The notes: generated from the letters alone by a model not told the origin. A stretch of 38,110 nt of DNA from Coriobacteriaceae bacterium (GCA_902362275.1 CABIWB010000005.1:101004-139113); one strand, 5' to 3'; counted from the first letter of the stretch, positions 1 to 8,678 are shown. Made by a program: numbers and translations.

Positions 1-1276
1 CACGGGTCTTCTCGCGCAGTTGTTCGGGAGACTCCTTCTCTACCAGGTCGGTGCTCATAGCGCCTGCCTCGGCGACCATTTTGGGCAGTACATCGGGGTT
101 CTCGAGCATGGGGCAAGGTTTGAGGTAGTTGTCGTTAAAAGGCTGGCCTTCGTAATACTTCATAAAGAGGGGAGAGCGAAGTGCGTCGAGTAGGCATACG
201 TCGTGAATATTGGCATTGGAGTAGTGAATGAAAACGCACGGCTCGACGTCTCCCGCCGCGTTGATATGTAGGTAGCGTCGTCCGCCGGCGATGCAGCCAC
301 CCACGAACTCACCGTCATTTTGGAAGTCGAGGGTAAAGAGCGGCTTTTTCTCGCGCATCTCACGAATAAAACGGTACATGTGTTCGCGCTGCTCAGGCGT
401 GGGCATAAGCTCGCTGGTGGCACTGCGGCCGACCGGCATAAAGTAGAAATACCAGCAGAAGAGCGCCCCCTCGCGTATCATCCAGTCCATATTTTCCTCG
501 GTGGCGACAGTATCGACGTTGGCGCTGGTCCAGCAGGTCGAGATACCAAACGGCAGATTTCGCTCACGCAGGAGTTTCATGGCATGTTCGATCTTTTCGT
601 ATGTGCCCTTGCCGCGGCGGGCATCGGTGGTGCGCTCGTTGCCCTCGGCGCTGATGGCAGGGACAAAGTTTGCAACGCGGATCATATCGTCACAGAACGC
701 CTCGTCGATAAGCGTGGAGTTGGTGAAGCAGAGGAACACGCAGTCCTGATGCTTTTCGCAAATCCTGATCAGGTCGTGCTTGCGGACGAGTGGCTCGCCA
801 CCGGTATAGATGTAGATGTGCGTGCCGAGTTCTTTGCCCTGTGTGACGATGGAGTCGATGTCATCGAAGGATAGATTTTGCTTATAGCCATACTCGGCGG
901 CCCAGCAGCCCGTGCAATGCAGATTGCAAGCGCTTGTAGGGTCGAGCAGGATGGCCCACGGAATATTGCACTGGTATTTCTCGCGGTTCTTTTCTTGCTG
1001 TGGCCAGGCGAGTAGGTTACCGTCGACAATGAGCGCTTTGAGCAACTTGGTGCGCATTTTGGGATTGAGGCTAAAGATGCGCATAATCAAGTCATACCAA
1101 TTGCCGCGGCTCTTGATGACGTTGGTGAATGCCTCGCGTTGCACGGGAAATACGCGGTCGGGGACCAGCTTGTTCACGAGGTCCATGATTTTGTCGATGT
1201 TTTCTTGCGGGTTGTCGTCGAGATAATCGATGAGTTTGTTGAGCGCTGCACGCTCCGCTGACTGTGTAAGCGACAT
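1..1276 (-). CDS. Radical SAM/SPASM protein, C-terminus cut by window edge
   Basis: The reading frame opens at ATG 1276 and stays open to the first base of the window, giving about 425 residues without a stop, so the C-terminus lies outside. A GAAAGGA ribosome-binding site sits about 8 bases upstream. Near residues 117-125 is TSACNLHCTGCW, the CX3CX2C motif that binds the 4Fe-4S cluster and S-adenosylmethionine in radical SAM enzymes. A following YTGGEPL matches the conserved GGEP SAM-contact element. Farther on, cysteines in GGCIAGG, VEPCVF and KPCPM look like a SPASM-type auxiliary cluster region. The first 100 residues are helical and contain no recognised domain. The substrate cannot be told: SPASM enzymes modify peptides or other small targets, and no precursor peptide gene is visible nearby. 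It could equally be a general COG0535-type protein. Family assignment is firm, function unknown. Confidence 0.85.
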   Translation of the reverse strand, partial: MSLTQSAERAALNKLIDYLDDNPQENIDKIMDLVNKLVPDRVFPVQREAFTNVIKSRGNWYDLIMRIFSLNPKMRTKLLKALIVDGNLLAWPQQEKNREKYQCNIPWAILLDPTSACNLHCTGCWAAEYGYKQNLSFDDIDSIVTQGKELGTHIYIYTGGEPLVRKHDLIRICEKHQDCVFLCFTNSTLIDEAFCDDMIRVANFVPAISAEGNERTTDARRGKGTYEKIEHAMKLLRERNLPFGISTCWTSANVDTVATEENMDWMIREGALFCWYFYFMPVGRSATSELMPTPEQREHMYRFIREMREKKPLFTLDFQNDGEFVGGCIAGGRRYLHINAAGDVEPCVFIHYSNANIHDVCLLDALRSPLFMKYYEGQPFNDNYLKPCPMLENPDVLPKMVAEAGAMSTDLVEKESPEQLREKTR

Positions 1277-1410
1277 GGGCATATCCTTTCACGTGTGCTT
1301 CTTGTGCGATAATACCCATATGTGGAATTAAAAGCGCGTAAAGAATACCTATTGTGTCTATTCAACGAATCAATTTGATTTGGGGTAAAGCGTTATACCA
1401 GACACTCTCT

Positions 1411-1479
1411 AAGTTGCGGTGAAATAAGGCTAGATATAGCCTATTAACAGCATAAACAGTCCCTATTTCACCGCAACTT
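1411..1479. repeat. Long inverted repeat downstream of the ABC permease
   Basis: AAGTTGCGGTGAAATA at 1411-1426 is repeated as its exact reverse complement at 1464-1479, a 16-bp perfect stem. The 37-base interior holds a second hairpin, AGGCTA-GATA-TAGCCT, at 1427-1442. The element starts 12 bases beyond the permease stop codon and lies between that gene and the radical SAM gene (both minus strand). It lacks the clean T-run of a simple intrinsic terminator, though it could still stop or stabilise the upstream transcript. The rest of 1277-1491 shows only the ribosome-binding site of the radical SAM gene and AT-rich sequence. Confidence 0.75.
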
Positions 1480-1491
1480 GTTGGTGGTGGC

Positions 1492-2706
1492 TTACTGATA
1501 GCGTAGACACTCGACGGGGTCGAGCTTTGCGGCGCGGCGGGCGGGGTAGAAGCCAAAGATCACGCCGATGCCAACCGATACAGCAAACGCGAGCAGCATG
1601 GTCGTAATGGAGAAGCTCGGTGTGATTTGCCCGCTGGCACCGAGCTCGCTGAGAACCCCTGATTCTGCTGCAAACATCGCGAGGCCCCAGGCCAGTAGAT
1701 AGCCAATCAGGACACCCAGCAGGCCACCGGTGACGCACAGCGCCGAGGACTCGGCCAAAAACTGCGCGGTGATATCGCGACGACTGGCGCCCAGGGCACG
1801 GCGAATACCGATCTCGCGGATGCGCTCAGTCACGTTGGTGAGCATCATATTCATAATGCCGATACCGCCGACAAGCAGCGAGATGCTGGCGACAGCGCCC
1901 ATGATGAGCGAGAATGCGCCCATAAAGGAGTTGAGTGCATCGATGGCGCTTTTCATTGAGGTCGCCGATACGCTGTCGGACTCATCATCCTCCGAGATGC
2001 CCTCCATCGCGCGCACCTTGGACTCGATGGTTTTGCAGAGCTCATCCATATCCGTGCCCTCGGCGGCAAGTGCTGTCACGCTGGGGAATGAAGGATTCTC
2101 GTCGCCAAACACGCCGGAGATGGTTTCGCGTGGCATATACAGCGTAAGTGAGCCCATGGAGTCGCTGCCGCCATCAATCACGCCTACAATCTGCACCTCA
2201 CCGTTGGACACCTTGATGGTTTTCCCCAATGCGTCCTGTTCGTTGCCGTAAAGCTGATCGACGCCGCCGCGGCTGATGAGCGCCACGCGCGTGCCTGATT
2301 GAGACTCGGCTTGTGAATAGACACGTCCCGCGACGAGCTTGCTGGCACCCACGGCGTCGAGCATGTCGCTGTCGACACCCTGTGCCATGACGGTATAGCT
2401 TTTATCGCCAGACTTGTACTCGGTATACGCGCTGTCGACAGTGCCGATCTGCTCTATCTGCGGCACCAGTTTTTGAAGCTTCTGGATGTCAGAATCAGTG
2501 AGTTCTTGGGACGAATAGATCTGCACCATGCGTGCCGCATTGAGACCCAGGCTGTTGACCAGGCTGTTTTGGATGCCGCCGATGAGCGAAGTCATGGCGA
2601 TAACCGAGGCGATGCCGATGACAATGCCCAGGATGGTGAGCAGGCTGCGCCCCTTGTTGGCCTCGAGCGAGTGAAGGGCTTCCTGGATGAGATCGCGGGC
2701 GCTCAT
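1492..2706 (-). CDS. MacB-like ABC transporter permease (FtsX family)
   Basis: A 404-residue membrane protein of the MacB/FtsX permease class. It has one N-terminal membrane segment (about residues 20-42, LLTILGIVIGIASVIAM), a long extracytoplasmic MacB-type domain (about 45-270), and three more hydrophobic segments (about 275-300, 325-350 and 365-392). The segment ERIREIGIRRALGASRRDI is the conserved cytoplasmic loop that couples to the ATPase. The start ATG overlaps the stop of the ATPase gene by four bases (ATGA), which implies translational coupling. With the ATPase and the HlyD-type adaptor upstream it should form a tripartite export or mechanotransmission complex. In a Gram-positive envelope such systems often export peptides or lipids; the cargo is not evident here. 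Confidence 0.9.
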   Translation of the reverse strand: MSARDLIQEALHSLEANKGRSLLTILGIVIGIASVIAMTSLIGGIQNSLVNSLGLNAARMVQIYSSQELTDSDIQKLQKLVPQIEQIGTVDSAYTEYKSGDKSYTVMAQGVDSDMLDAVGASKLVAGRVYSQAESQSGTRVALISRGGVDQLYGNEQDALGKTIKVSNGEVQIVGVIDGGSDSMGSLTLYMPRETISGVFGDENPSFPSVTALAAEGTDMDELCKTIESKVRAMEGISEDDESDSVSATSMKSAIDALNSFMGAFSLIMGAVASISLLVGGIGIMNMMLTNVTERIREIGIRRALGASRRDITAQFLAESSALCVTGGLLGVLIGYLLAWGLAMFAAESGVLSELGASGQITPSFSITTMLLAFAVSVGIGVIFGFYPARRAAKLDPVECLRYQ

Positions 2707-3476
2707 GCCACCACTCCTTTCGACGGATTGGCGGAGGTGGAAATCATGGGCAGGCTATCTACGGCGCTGCGCAGGGTCCGCGGTGCATGTGGAATATACG
2801 CGCCGTCGTGAATGCGACCGTCGCGGATGGTCACGGCACGGCCGGCCTCGGCGGCAATGCCGGGGTCGTGTGTGATGAGCACGATGGTTTTGCCGCGCTC
2901 CTGGAGCTTATGGAAGGTCTCCATTACAAGCGCTCCAGTGGCGGAGTCCAGGTTTCCCGTCGGCTCATCGGCCAGGATGATGGGCGGGTCATTGACAAGG
3001 GCGCGCGCGATGGCGACACGCTGCATCTGGCCGCCCGAGAGCTCGGATATGCGGTGGTCCCAGTGGTCGACCGGTAGCGTGACGGCCTGCAGCGCGTGCA
3101 CGGCGCGCATTTCGCGCTGGCTACGGGGCACATTGGTGTAGGCCAGCGGCAGCATGACGTTTTCGATAACCGACAGGCGCGGCAGCAGGTTGAAGCTCTG
3201 AAAGACAAAGCCAATGCTCAGGGCGCGAACTTCGGTGAGCTCGTCATCATCGAGCTCGGCCACGTTGAGCCCTTGCAGGTAATAGTCGCCCGCCGTCGGT
3301 TTGTCCAAGCAGCCCAGGATGTTCATGAGCGTTGACTTGCCCGAGCCCGAAGGGCCGGTAATGGCGACGAACTCGCCGGGATCTACCGCCAGGCTCACGT
3401 TGTGCAAGATGTGGGCGCAACCTGCCTCGCTCTCAAAGATGCGGTGCACGTTGCGAATGTCGATGACGGGACGCAT
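2703..3476 (-). CDS. ABC transporter ATP-binding protein (MacB/LolD type)
   Basis: A 257-residue ATPase subunit. Walker A is GPSGSGKST (about residues 40-48), the Q-loop lies in [18 protein letters not shown], the signature is [15 protein letters not shown], Walker B is [13 protein letters not shown], and the H-loop is LITHD. The order and the NLDS sequence after Walker B are typical of the MacB/LolD/FtsE group. About 35 residues after the core ([12 protein letters not shown] onward) are unlike the compact 220-230-residue family members and may be a linker. The gene begins in a TAATG overlap with the adaptor stop and ends in an ATGA overlap with the permease start, so the three genes are one operon read adaptor, ATPase, permease. 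Confidence 0.93.
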   Translation of the reverse strand: MRPVIDIRNVHRIFESEAGCAHILHNVSLAVDPGEFVAITGPSGSGKSTLMNILGCLDKPTAGDYYLQGLNVAELDDDELTEVRALSIGFVFQSFNLLPRLSVIENVMLPLAYTNVPRSQREMRAVHALQAVTLPVDHWDHRISELSGGQMQRVAIARALVNDPPIILADEPTGNLDSATGALVMETFHKLQERGKTIVLITHDPGIAAEAGRAVTIRDGRIHDGAYIPHAPRTLRSAVDSLPMISTSANPSKGVVA

Positions 3477-4912
3477 TACATACCCTCGTCGGCAGACATA
3501 CTGCCCGAATCCGCGCCGTAGCCGCCGTCAGCCGTTGCGTCCGCTCCGGTGTCCATGACGAGGGTCTCGCCATCGCGCAGCTTGGTAACCGGCACGTTGG
3601 GGTTGATCTCGTTGCCCTGGTCGTCGCGCTTGACCTGTGTCTTGCCGACTACGGCTTCGTTGTCGTTTTGCGTCACGACGGTCACCTTCACGCGACGGGT
3701 TTGCTTGCCCTCGTCATCAGTCGCCATGTTGACGTAATAGTGTTCGCCGTCTTCGGTCATGAGCGCCATCGTCGGCACCATCACCACGTCGTCGAGCTGC
3801 TCGGTCACCACCGATACCTCGGCCGTCATGCCCGGCTTCAGGCGCGCGTCGGGCGCCTCGATAAGGATGTCGACGTTAAAGGTCACGCTGCCGCCGCCAC
3901 CGTTGGCGGCGTCGGAGTTTGCCACCGACGCGATAGCCGTGACGGTGCCCTGGCTCACGATATCGGGAAAGGCCGGATAGGTAACATTGGCGCTCTGCCC
4001 AACGGCGATTTTGGCGATGTCCTTTTCACCCACCTGAACGGTGACCTTCATCTTGGACAGGTCGGCGATCTGCATGCACTGCTTGCCGCCGCTCGTATCG
4101 CTTTCGCCCATGATCATGCCGCCTGTAACCGTGGCGCCCACTTTGGCATTGAGCTCCACGATGCTACCCGAGCTCGGGGCCGTGACCGTGCGACTGGAGG
4201 CCTTGGCGTTCGCCTGGTCGAGGTTTGCCTGGGCCGATGCGAGGCTGCGCTGCGCGGCCGATACGGCGTTCGTGTCCGCTGATGCGGCGGAGACGCCAGC
4301 CGCTGCGGAAGCTCCGTCGACGTCCGTTGTTGGGGTGTCTTGCGCGACAGCGGCGGCTTTCTGCGCGTTGGTTAGGTCTTCCTGGGCCGTTGCAACTGCA
4401 CGCTGCGCCTCGGCAACGTTGCGATCGAGCTCGTCGTTTTTAATGGTCATAAGCACGTCGCCCTCGTTGACGGATTGGCCTGCCTGCACGTTGATCGAAT
4501 CGACCGTACCATCGACAGAAGGGGAGACCACTGAGGACGAAATAGGTTTGAGCTGGCCTTTCGCCTCGACCGTTGTGGTAAACGTGCCCTCGGTCACCAT
4601 ATCGGTCACAGGACCGCTAAAGCCCTGTGGCTGCGCATTGATAACCAGGGTTGCGACAATGGCAATGAGCGCGATGGCGCCCACGACGCCGGCAGCAATA
4701 CCGCGTCGAATCAGCTTTTTGCGTCGACGCTCGGCACGTTTTGCCTTGAGCTTGGCATATGCCTCTTCATCGGAAATCTCGGCCGCATCGTTCGCGCGTC
4801 CGTTCTGCTTATCGGCATGTACGTTTGTAATCAGAGGAATCGTTTGGGTGGCACCTTCGGGCGTGTTCTCGGTATCATCCGGGCCCGGTGTGATCGTGGG
4901 GACATTCGACAT
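3476..4912 (-). CDS. MacA-like HlyD/RND-type membrane-fusion adaptor
   Basis: The start at ATG 4912 is chosen over an upstream in-frame ATG because AAAGGAG lies about 6 bases before it; this gives 478 residues. The N-terminus is a charged cytoplasmic stretch of about 85 residues rich in K/R/E, followed by one membrane anchor (IAAGVVGAIALIAIVATLVI). Then come the barrel-sandwich halves (GQLKPISSSVVSPSVDGTV; RTVTAPSSGSIVELNAKVG) around an Ala/Gln-rich alpha-helical hairpin (about residues 185-265), and a beta-barrel region (VTVQVGEKDIAKIAVGQSA). The C-terminus ends in a Gly/Ser/Ala/Asp-rich low-complexity tail. By family, adaptors of this kind link the MacB-like permease to an outer part of the pathway. 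The unusually long charged cytoplasmic N-terminus is not part of the common MacA architecture. Confidence 0.9.
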   Translation of the reverse strand: MSNVPTITPGPDDTENTPEGATQTIPLITNVHADKQNGRANDAAEISDEEAYAKLKAKRAERRRKKLIRRGIAAGVVGAIALIAIVATLVINAQPQGFSGPVTDMVTEGTFTTTVEAKGQLKPISSSVVSPSVDGTVDSINVQAGQSVNEGDVLMTIKNDELDRNVAEAQRAVATAQEDLTNAQKAAAVAQDTPTTDVDGASAAAGVSAASADTNAVSAAQRSLASAQANLDQANAKASSRTVTAPSSGSIVELNAKVGATVTGGMIMGESDTSGGKQCMQIADLSKMKVTVQVGEKDIAKIAVGQSANVTYPAFPDIVSQGTVTAIASVANSDAANGGGGSVTFNVDILIEAPDARLKPGMTAEVSVVTEQLDDVVMVPTMALMTEDGEHYYVNMATDDEGKQTRRVKVTVVTQNDNEAVVGKTQVKRDDQGNEINPNVPVTKLRDGETLVMDTGADATADGGYGADSGSMSADEGM

Positions 4913-4947
4913 AGCGTCTCCTTTATAGAAAGAACCTCGATAATTAT

Positions 4948-4975
4948 ATGCGCCCACCGGCTGGGGCGGGCGCAT
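4948..4975 (-). terminator. GC-rich hairpin between L,D-transpeptidase and adaptor genes
   Basis: ATGCGCCC (4948-4955) pairs with GGGCGCAT (4968-4975) around a 12-base loop. Read on the minus strand, the stem is followed by the AT-rich run ATAATTATC, so it may end the L,D-transpeptidase transcript. The tail also contains TATAAT, which could serve as the -10 of the adaptor operon, although no good -35 is placed for it. A weak terminator call. Confidence 0.45.
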
Positions 4976-5044
4976 AGGACGGTTTCTTTCGGAACTGTTA
5001 GATTGGTCGCAGCGGTTCCACGTTGTAGGAATGCGCGCGTTGCA

Positions 5045-6778
5045 CTACGAGTGGACAACCACGCACAGGCCGACTTTGATGCAGTCGTGAAGTGCCTTGG
5101 CGTCTGCCAGGCGCAGGTTGATGCAACCGTGGCTGCCGCACCACTTGTACGACTCTGCGTTATCGAAGCTCTTGTCGTTTTGCCAGGTGGCATCGTGGAA
5201 GCCGATCATGTTGCCCTCGAACGGCATCCAGTAGCTCACCGGGCTCTCGTATTTGGGCTTACCGGTCTCGGGGTCCTTGGCTCCGATTAGGGTGCTGCCG
5301 CCGTTGTTACTGTTGATCTGCCACACGCCCTCGGGGGTGGCGTCTTCGCCCGGTTTACCGGAAATAAAGTTGGCCTCCCAAACGATATTACCGTTCTCGT
5401 CATAGTAGCGCGCGTGCTGCTCGGACAGGTCGACGTCGATATACGCCTTCCAGTCAGGCTCTCCCTTTGCGGTAAAGGTGTCGGCCTTCTGGGAGTACTT
5501 GATCTCGATTTCGCCGGTCTGCTTGTTGTTAATGGCGTCCTCGACCTGCTTGGCGAGCGAGCTGCTGTCGATGGACCAACCAAAGTCACCGCCTTCGACG
5601 GCGCATTGCTTGCCATCGGCTCGCGTCCACCAGCGAGTGGAGCCCACGGTATTAAAGCCGTTGGCGAGCTCGGCTGCCCAGCTGCTGATCTGCGACGTAT
5701 CGAGTGTGGGGTTGGCCGGATCGGCAAAGCTGATCCACTGCAATACGGAGCCGCCATCAACCTTGCCGGCATCCTCGCCGTTAAGCTTGAGGGTCACGTT
5801 GACGCCCAGGAAGTTGTTGGCGGCATCGCATGCGGCCTGAATCTGATCATCAGTCAGCGTTCCATTGAGCGGCTCATAGGCATCGTTGCCGAGCTTGGAA
5901 AGATCTACGGTCTCAGCCAGCGAGGCAAGCTCGAGCTCGGCATACTTAATGACATGCTCGCGGTTGAGTTTTTCGTTGGAGCGCGCCTTCTCGACGGTAA
6001 ACTTGCTCGCTTGCTCGTCATAGGAGCTATTGGCCTCGAACGTGCCCGAACGACCCTCGTTAAATTCGTCGATGGCGGCGCCCAGATCCTTCTCAAACTT
6101 CTTTTGGTCAAAGGTGTCGGAGAGCATGGACAGGTCGACGTCTTGATCAAGATCGACTTCGTTGGAGGTAGCGGTTGTTTTGGTTTTGCCGCTTAAGGAT
6201 TCCACAAGGCGGACCGGCCATACAAAGGCTTCGTTGTGGCTGATGATCTCTTTTGCGGCAGCCTCTCCGTCGACGATGGGTTCATCGGACTCGGACTGAT
6301 AGGTCCAGTTAAAGTCATCGCCTGTCACGGTGAGCTTATAGTGCTTCCATGCCGAGTTGACCTTAGTGGCGGCAGACGAGGCGTTGGAGAACGAGACGTC
6401 GACGCCGGCAATGGTGGTGTTGGGGTAGGCTAGCTGCGAAAACGCTACGATGCCTACGATATAGACAATGACGATTAGACCCAGGACGACAAAGAGCGTC
6501 GTCTTTTTGCCCGACTTATTGTTGCCGGCGGACTTGCGTGCGGGGCCGTGATCGCCTCGAGCGTGCGTGGGGGGCTGCTTGGGCGCATTGCCGTTTGCCT
6601 GGCGCTGCTGACGTTGTTGACGCTGCTGTCGCTGTTGGTTCGGGCGTTGGGAAGCGTTTGCCGCACCACGCTGTTGACCGTGGCTCGGCGCGATAGGACG
6701 CGGTGACTGAACGCCGCCGGTGTGCCCGCTCGGCTGCTGCGGATCGGGAATCAGTTGAGTTCGATCGTTTTGCGACAT
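5045..6778 (-). CDS. L,D-transpeptidase (YkuD) with a peptidoglycan-binding-like domain
   Basis: ATG 6778 is preferred to ATG 6787 because the GAAGGAT ribosome-binding site would touch the upstream codon; the product is 577 residues. The N-terminal ~90 residues are cytoplasmic, rich in Pro, Gln, Asn and Arg, with a QRQQRQQRQQRQ run. One membrane helix follows (LFVVLGLIVIVYIVGIVAFSQL). The extracellular middle part (about 120-440) resembles the PG_binding_4-type domain usual in Gram-positive L,D-transpeptidases. The C-terminal YkuD domain has the conserved histidine in GNMIGFHDATW and the catalytic SHGCINLR with the nucleophilic cysteine. By family it forms 3-3 peptidoglycan cross-links or anchors proteins to the wall. 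It is flanked by terminators and looks monocistronic. Confidence 0.92.
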   Translation of the reverse strand: MSQNDRTQLIPDPQQPSGHTGGVQSPRPIAPSHGQQRGAANASQRPNQQRQQRQQRQQRQANGNAPKQPPTHARGDHGPARKSAGNNKSGKKTTLFVVLGLIVIVYIVGIVAFSQLAYPNTTIAGVDVSFSNASSAATKVNSAWKHYKLTVTGDDFNWTYQSESDEPIVDGEAAAKEIISHNEAFVWPVRLVESLSGKTKTTATSNEVDLDQDVDLSMLSDTFDQKKFEKDLGAAIDEFNEGRSGTFEANSSYDEQASKFTVEKARSNEKLNREHVIKYAELELASLAETVDLSKLGNDAYEPLNGTLTDDQIQAACDAANNFLGVNVTLKLNGEDAGKVDGGSVLQWISFADPANPTLDTSQISSWAAELANGFNTVGSTRWWTRADGKQCAVEGGDFGWSIDSSSLAKQVEDAINNKQTGEIEIKYSQKADTFTAKGEPDWKAYIDVDLSEQHARYYDENGNIVWEANFISGKPGEDATPEGVWQINSNNGGSTLIGAKDPETGKPKYESPVSYWMPFEGNMIGFHDATWQNDKSFDNAESYKWCGSHGCINLRLADAKALHDCIKVGLCVVVHS

Positions 6779-6835
6779 CGTATGCATATCCTTCGAATTT
6801 CGCCTTATGGCTCATCGTGTTTTTACTGGGCTTGC

Positions 6836-6864
6836 ATTATAGCGATTGCCCTGCTGTTTGTGGT
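6836..6864 (-). promoter_or_regulatory. Possible promoter of the L,D-transpeptidase gene
   Basis: On the minus strand TATAAT lies at 6841-6836. At 17-base spacing the -35 position (6864-6859) reads ACCACA, which keeps only the last three bases of TTGACA. The site is about 60 bases upstream of the start codon and just downstream of the sdaA terminator. The -10 is perfect but the -35 is poor. Confidence 0.45.
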
Positions 6865-6881
6865 ACGGAAACGGTGGCATT

Positions 6882-6914
6882 CAAAAGAGGTGGGACATAT
6901 GTCCCACCTTTGAG
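6882..6914 (-). terminator. Terminator of the L-serine dehydratase gene (22-bp perfect palindrome)
   Basis: AGGTGGGACATATGTCCCACCT at 6888-6909 is a perfect palindrome. On the minus strand it is followed by CTTTT and preceded by AAAGG, the layout of an intrinsic terminator. It lies 18 bases beyond the sdaA stop. The plus-strand reading also has T residues after the stem, so it may work weakly in both directions. Confidence 0.75.
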
Positions 6915-6927
6915 TCATTCTTTGCCG

Positions 6928-8535
6928 CTATCCGCACACACCGCATTTTGCACAGGCCGAAAGTGCGGCCGGAGCCTGCGCGATGCCGCCCTTTGCCGTC
7001 TCGCGCAGCGTGGCCGGCAACGCGTGGCCCACCGAGAGCATGACATGTGCCATCTGGTCAAACGGAACTAGGCTCTTAATTCCTGCGAGGGCGAGTTGTG
7101 CCGAACTAAAAGCCGCTGCCACGCCGATGGCGTTGCGGTTTTGGCAGGGCACCTCCACGAGGCCACCGACGGGGTCACAAACGAGGCCCAGCAGGTTACT
7201 CAGCGCGATGGAACTGGCGTCGAGCGCCTGCTCGGGCGTGCCGCCGAGCATCTGCACCAGCGCGGCGGCTGCCATGGCGGCGGCGCTTCCCACCTCGGCC
7301 TGGCAGCCGCCCTCGGCGCCGGCGACGCAGGCGCTCGTGGTGAGGTTGAGGCCGATGGCGGCTGCGCAGTAGAGCGCGTCCATGACCTGCTCGTCGTCGA
7401 GCTGCAGGCGATCGGCGAGCGCCAGCACGCAGCCGGGCACAACACCCGCGGAGCCGGCTGTGGGGGCGGCGACGATCACGCCCATGGTAGCGGAGCGCTC
7501 GAGCACGGCCATGGCGCGGGCAACGGCGTCGGTCTGGACGGCGCCCATCAGGCTTGCACTCAAATCGTTGCGGCGGGTTGCTTCGACGAGCTTGGCCTCG
7601 CCGCCGATAAGTCCGCCGAGCGAGCGCTGCGGATTTGCGATAGGGGCTGTGGTCTCTTCGCGCATGACGTCGAGCACGCGGCGCATGGCGGCGACGGCGT
7701 GGGCCTCGCCGGTCAGACGTGCCTCGCGCACGGCCATAACGGCGCCGATATTCAGGCCGAGCTCGGCGCACGCATCGAGCAGCTGCTCGCCGTCGTCGAA
7801 GATTTCCTTGGCCGAGACGCCGGGAGAGAGCGACGAGGCAGAACCGGGGAGCTCGATAAAGGTCGCGTAATCGACATTGTCGAGCTTGCGCAGCATGGGG
7901 ACGACGGTGTCGTCGGGCGCGCCGTCGGTCTCAAAGACGGAGTAGGCCTGGCCGCCCACTTCGGTGCGGTAGGTGCGGCAGAAAGCGATGTTTACGTGGG
8001 CGTAGGCGAGCAGGTTGGTGAGCGCGGCGAGTACACCGGGGACGTCCTTGTGCGCCACGAAGAGCGTGGAGTACATGCCCGAGATGTCGACGCCGACGCC
8101 GTTAATGCGGCTGATGCGCATCTTGCCACCGCCCAGGCTCTCGCCGCGGACCTGTGCCGTGGCGCCCGTGTCGTCGACCATGTCGATGTCGACGGTATTG
8201 GGGTGGATGGAGGCGTCGTCGCCCTTGATGTCAAAGTGATATTCTAGGCCCTGCTCGCGCGCGAGGTCGAAGGCCTGCTTGATGTTCTCGTCATCGGTGT
8301 CGAGGCCCAGGATGCCCGCGACGAGCGCACGGTCGGTGCCGTGGCCGCGGTAGGTGTGGGCGAAGGAGTTCCACAGGCCAAAGGTGACTTTGGTGATGCG
8401 GCCTTCCAGCAGGCTGGCGGCAACTTGGGCGCAGCGCAGGGCGCCGGCGGTGTGCGATGAGCTGGGGCCGACCATGACGGGGCCCAAGATCTCGAATGCC
8501 GAGGTCGTAGCTAGTGTTTGCGGCTTGCCTGCCAT
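6928..8535 (-). CDS. sdaA: L-serine ammonia-lyase, iron-sulfur type, fused beta-ACT-alpha
   Basis: This 535-residue enzyme deaminates L-serine to pyruvate and ammonia with a 4Fe-4S cluster. The N-terminal beta domain carries GPVMVGPSSSHTAGA (residues 18-32). Around residues 150-225 is an ACT-like segment (TLFVAHKDVPGVLAALTNLL, then AYSVFETDG), as in the separate beta chain of Bacillus-type enzymes. The alpha domain follows with GGLIGGEAKLVEATRR, APTAGSAGVVPG, the cluster cysteines in SACVAGAEGGCQAE, and CDPVGGLVEVPCQNRNA. The protein ends in CAKCGVCG; its penultimate residue is cysteine, as in Legionella L-serine dehydratase, where the C-terminal cysteine enters the active site. The start follows CAGGAGCAACC. 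A terminator sits downstream and a large structured leader upstream. Confidence 0.93.
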   Translation of the reverse strand: MAGKPQTLATTSAFEILGPVMVGPSSSHTAGALRCAQVAASLLEGRITKVTFGLWNSFAHTYRGHGTDRALVAGILGLDTDDENIKQAFDLAREQGLEYHFDIKGDDASIHPNTVDIDMVDDTGATAQVRGESLGGGKMRISRINGVGVDISGMYSTLFVAHKDVPGVLAALTNLLAYAHVNIAFCRTYRTEVGGQAYSVFETDGAPDDTVVPMLRKLDNVDYATFIELPGSASSLSPGVSAKEIFDDGEQLLDACAELGLNIGAVMAVREARLTGEAHAVAAMRRVLDVMREETTAPIANPQRSLGGLIGGEAKLVEATRRNDLSASLMGAVQTDAVARAMAVLERSATMGVIVAAPTAGSAGVVPGCVLALADRLQLDDEQVMDALYCAAAIGLNLTTSACVAGAEGGCQAEVGSAAAMAAAALVQMLGGTPEQALDASSIALSNLLGLVCDPVGGLVEVPCQNRNAIGVAAAFSSAQLALAGIKSLVPFDQMAHVMLSVGHALPATLRETAKGGIAQAPAALSACAKCGVCG

Positions 8536-8558
8536 GGTTGCTCCTGTTCTATCCCGTC

Positions 8559-8678
8559 GTCCCGAGGGCTTTGGTATTTGGTCGCCTGCTCGGACAGTCC
8601 TGCTCGCACGGAGGCCACATTAAGTGGCCTCCGGCTCGTGCGGAACTCGCGATCGACCTTATGCCCCGCCCTCGGGAC
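8559..8678. other. 120-bp nested inverted-repeat structure upstream of sdaA
   Basis: The outer arms GTCCCGAGGGC (8559-8569) and GCCCTCGGGAC (8668-8678) are exact complements. Inside, GGTCG (8580-8584) can pair with CGACC (8654-8658). At the tip CGCAC (8605-8609) pairs with GTGCG (8638-8642), and GGAGGCCAC-ATTAA-GTGGCCTCC forms the top hairpin (8610-8632). It lies 24 bases upstream of the sdaA start, so it would be in that gene's 5' leader. No T-run follows, so it is not a simple terminator. It could be a cis-regulatory RNA or a member of a dispersed repeat; it matches no riboswitch class I recognise. Confidence 0.65.
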
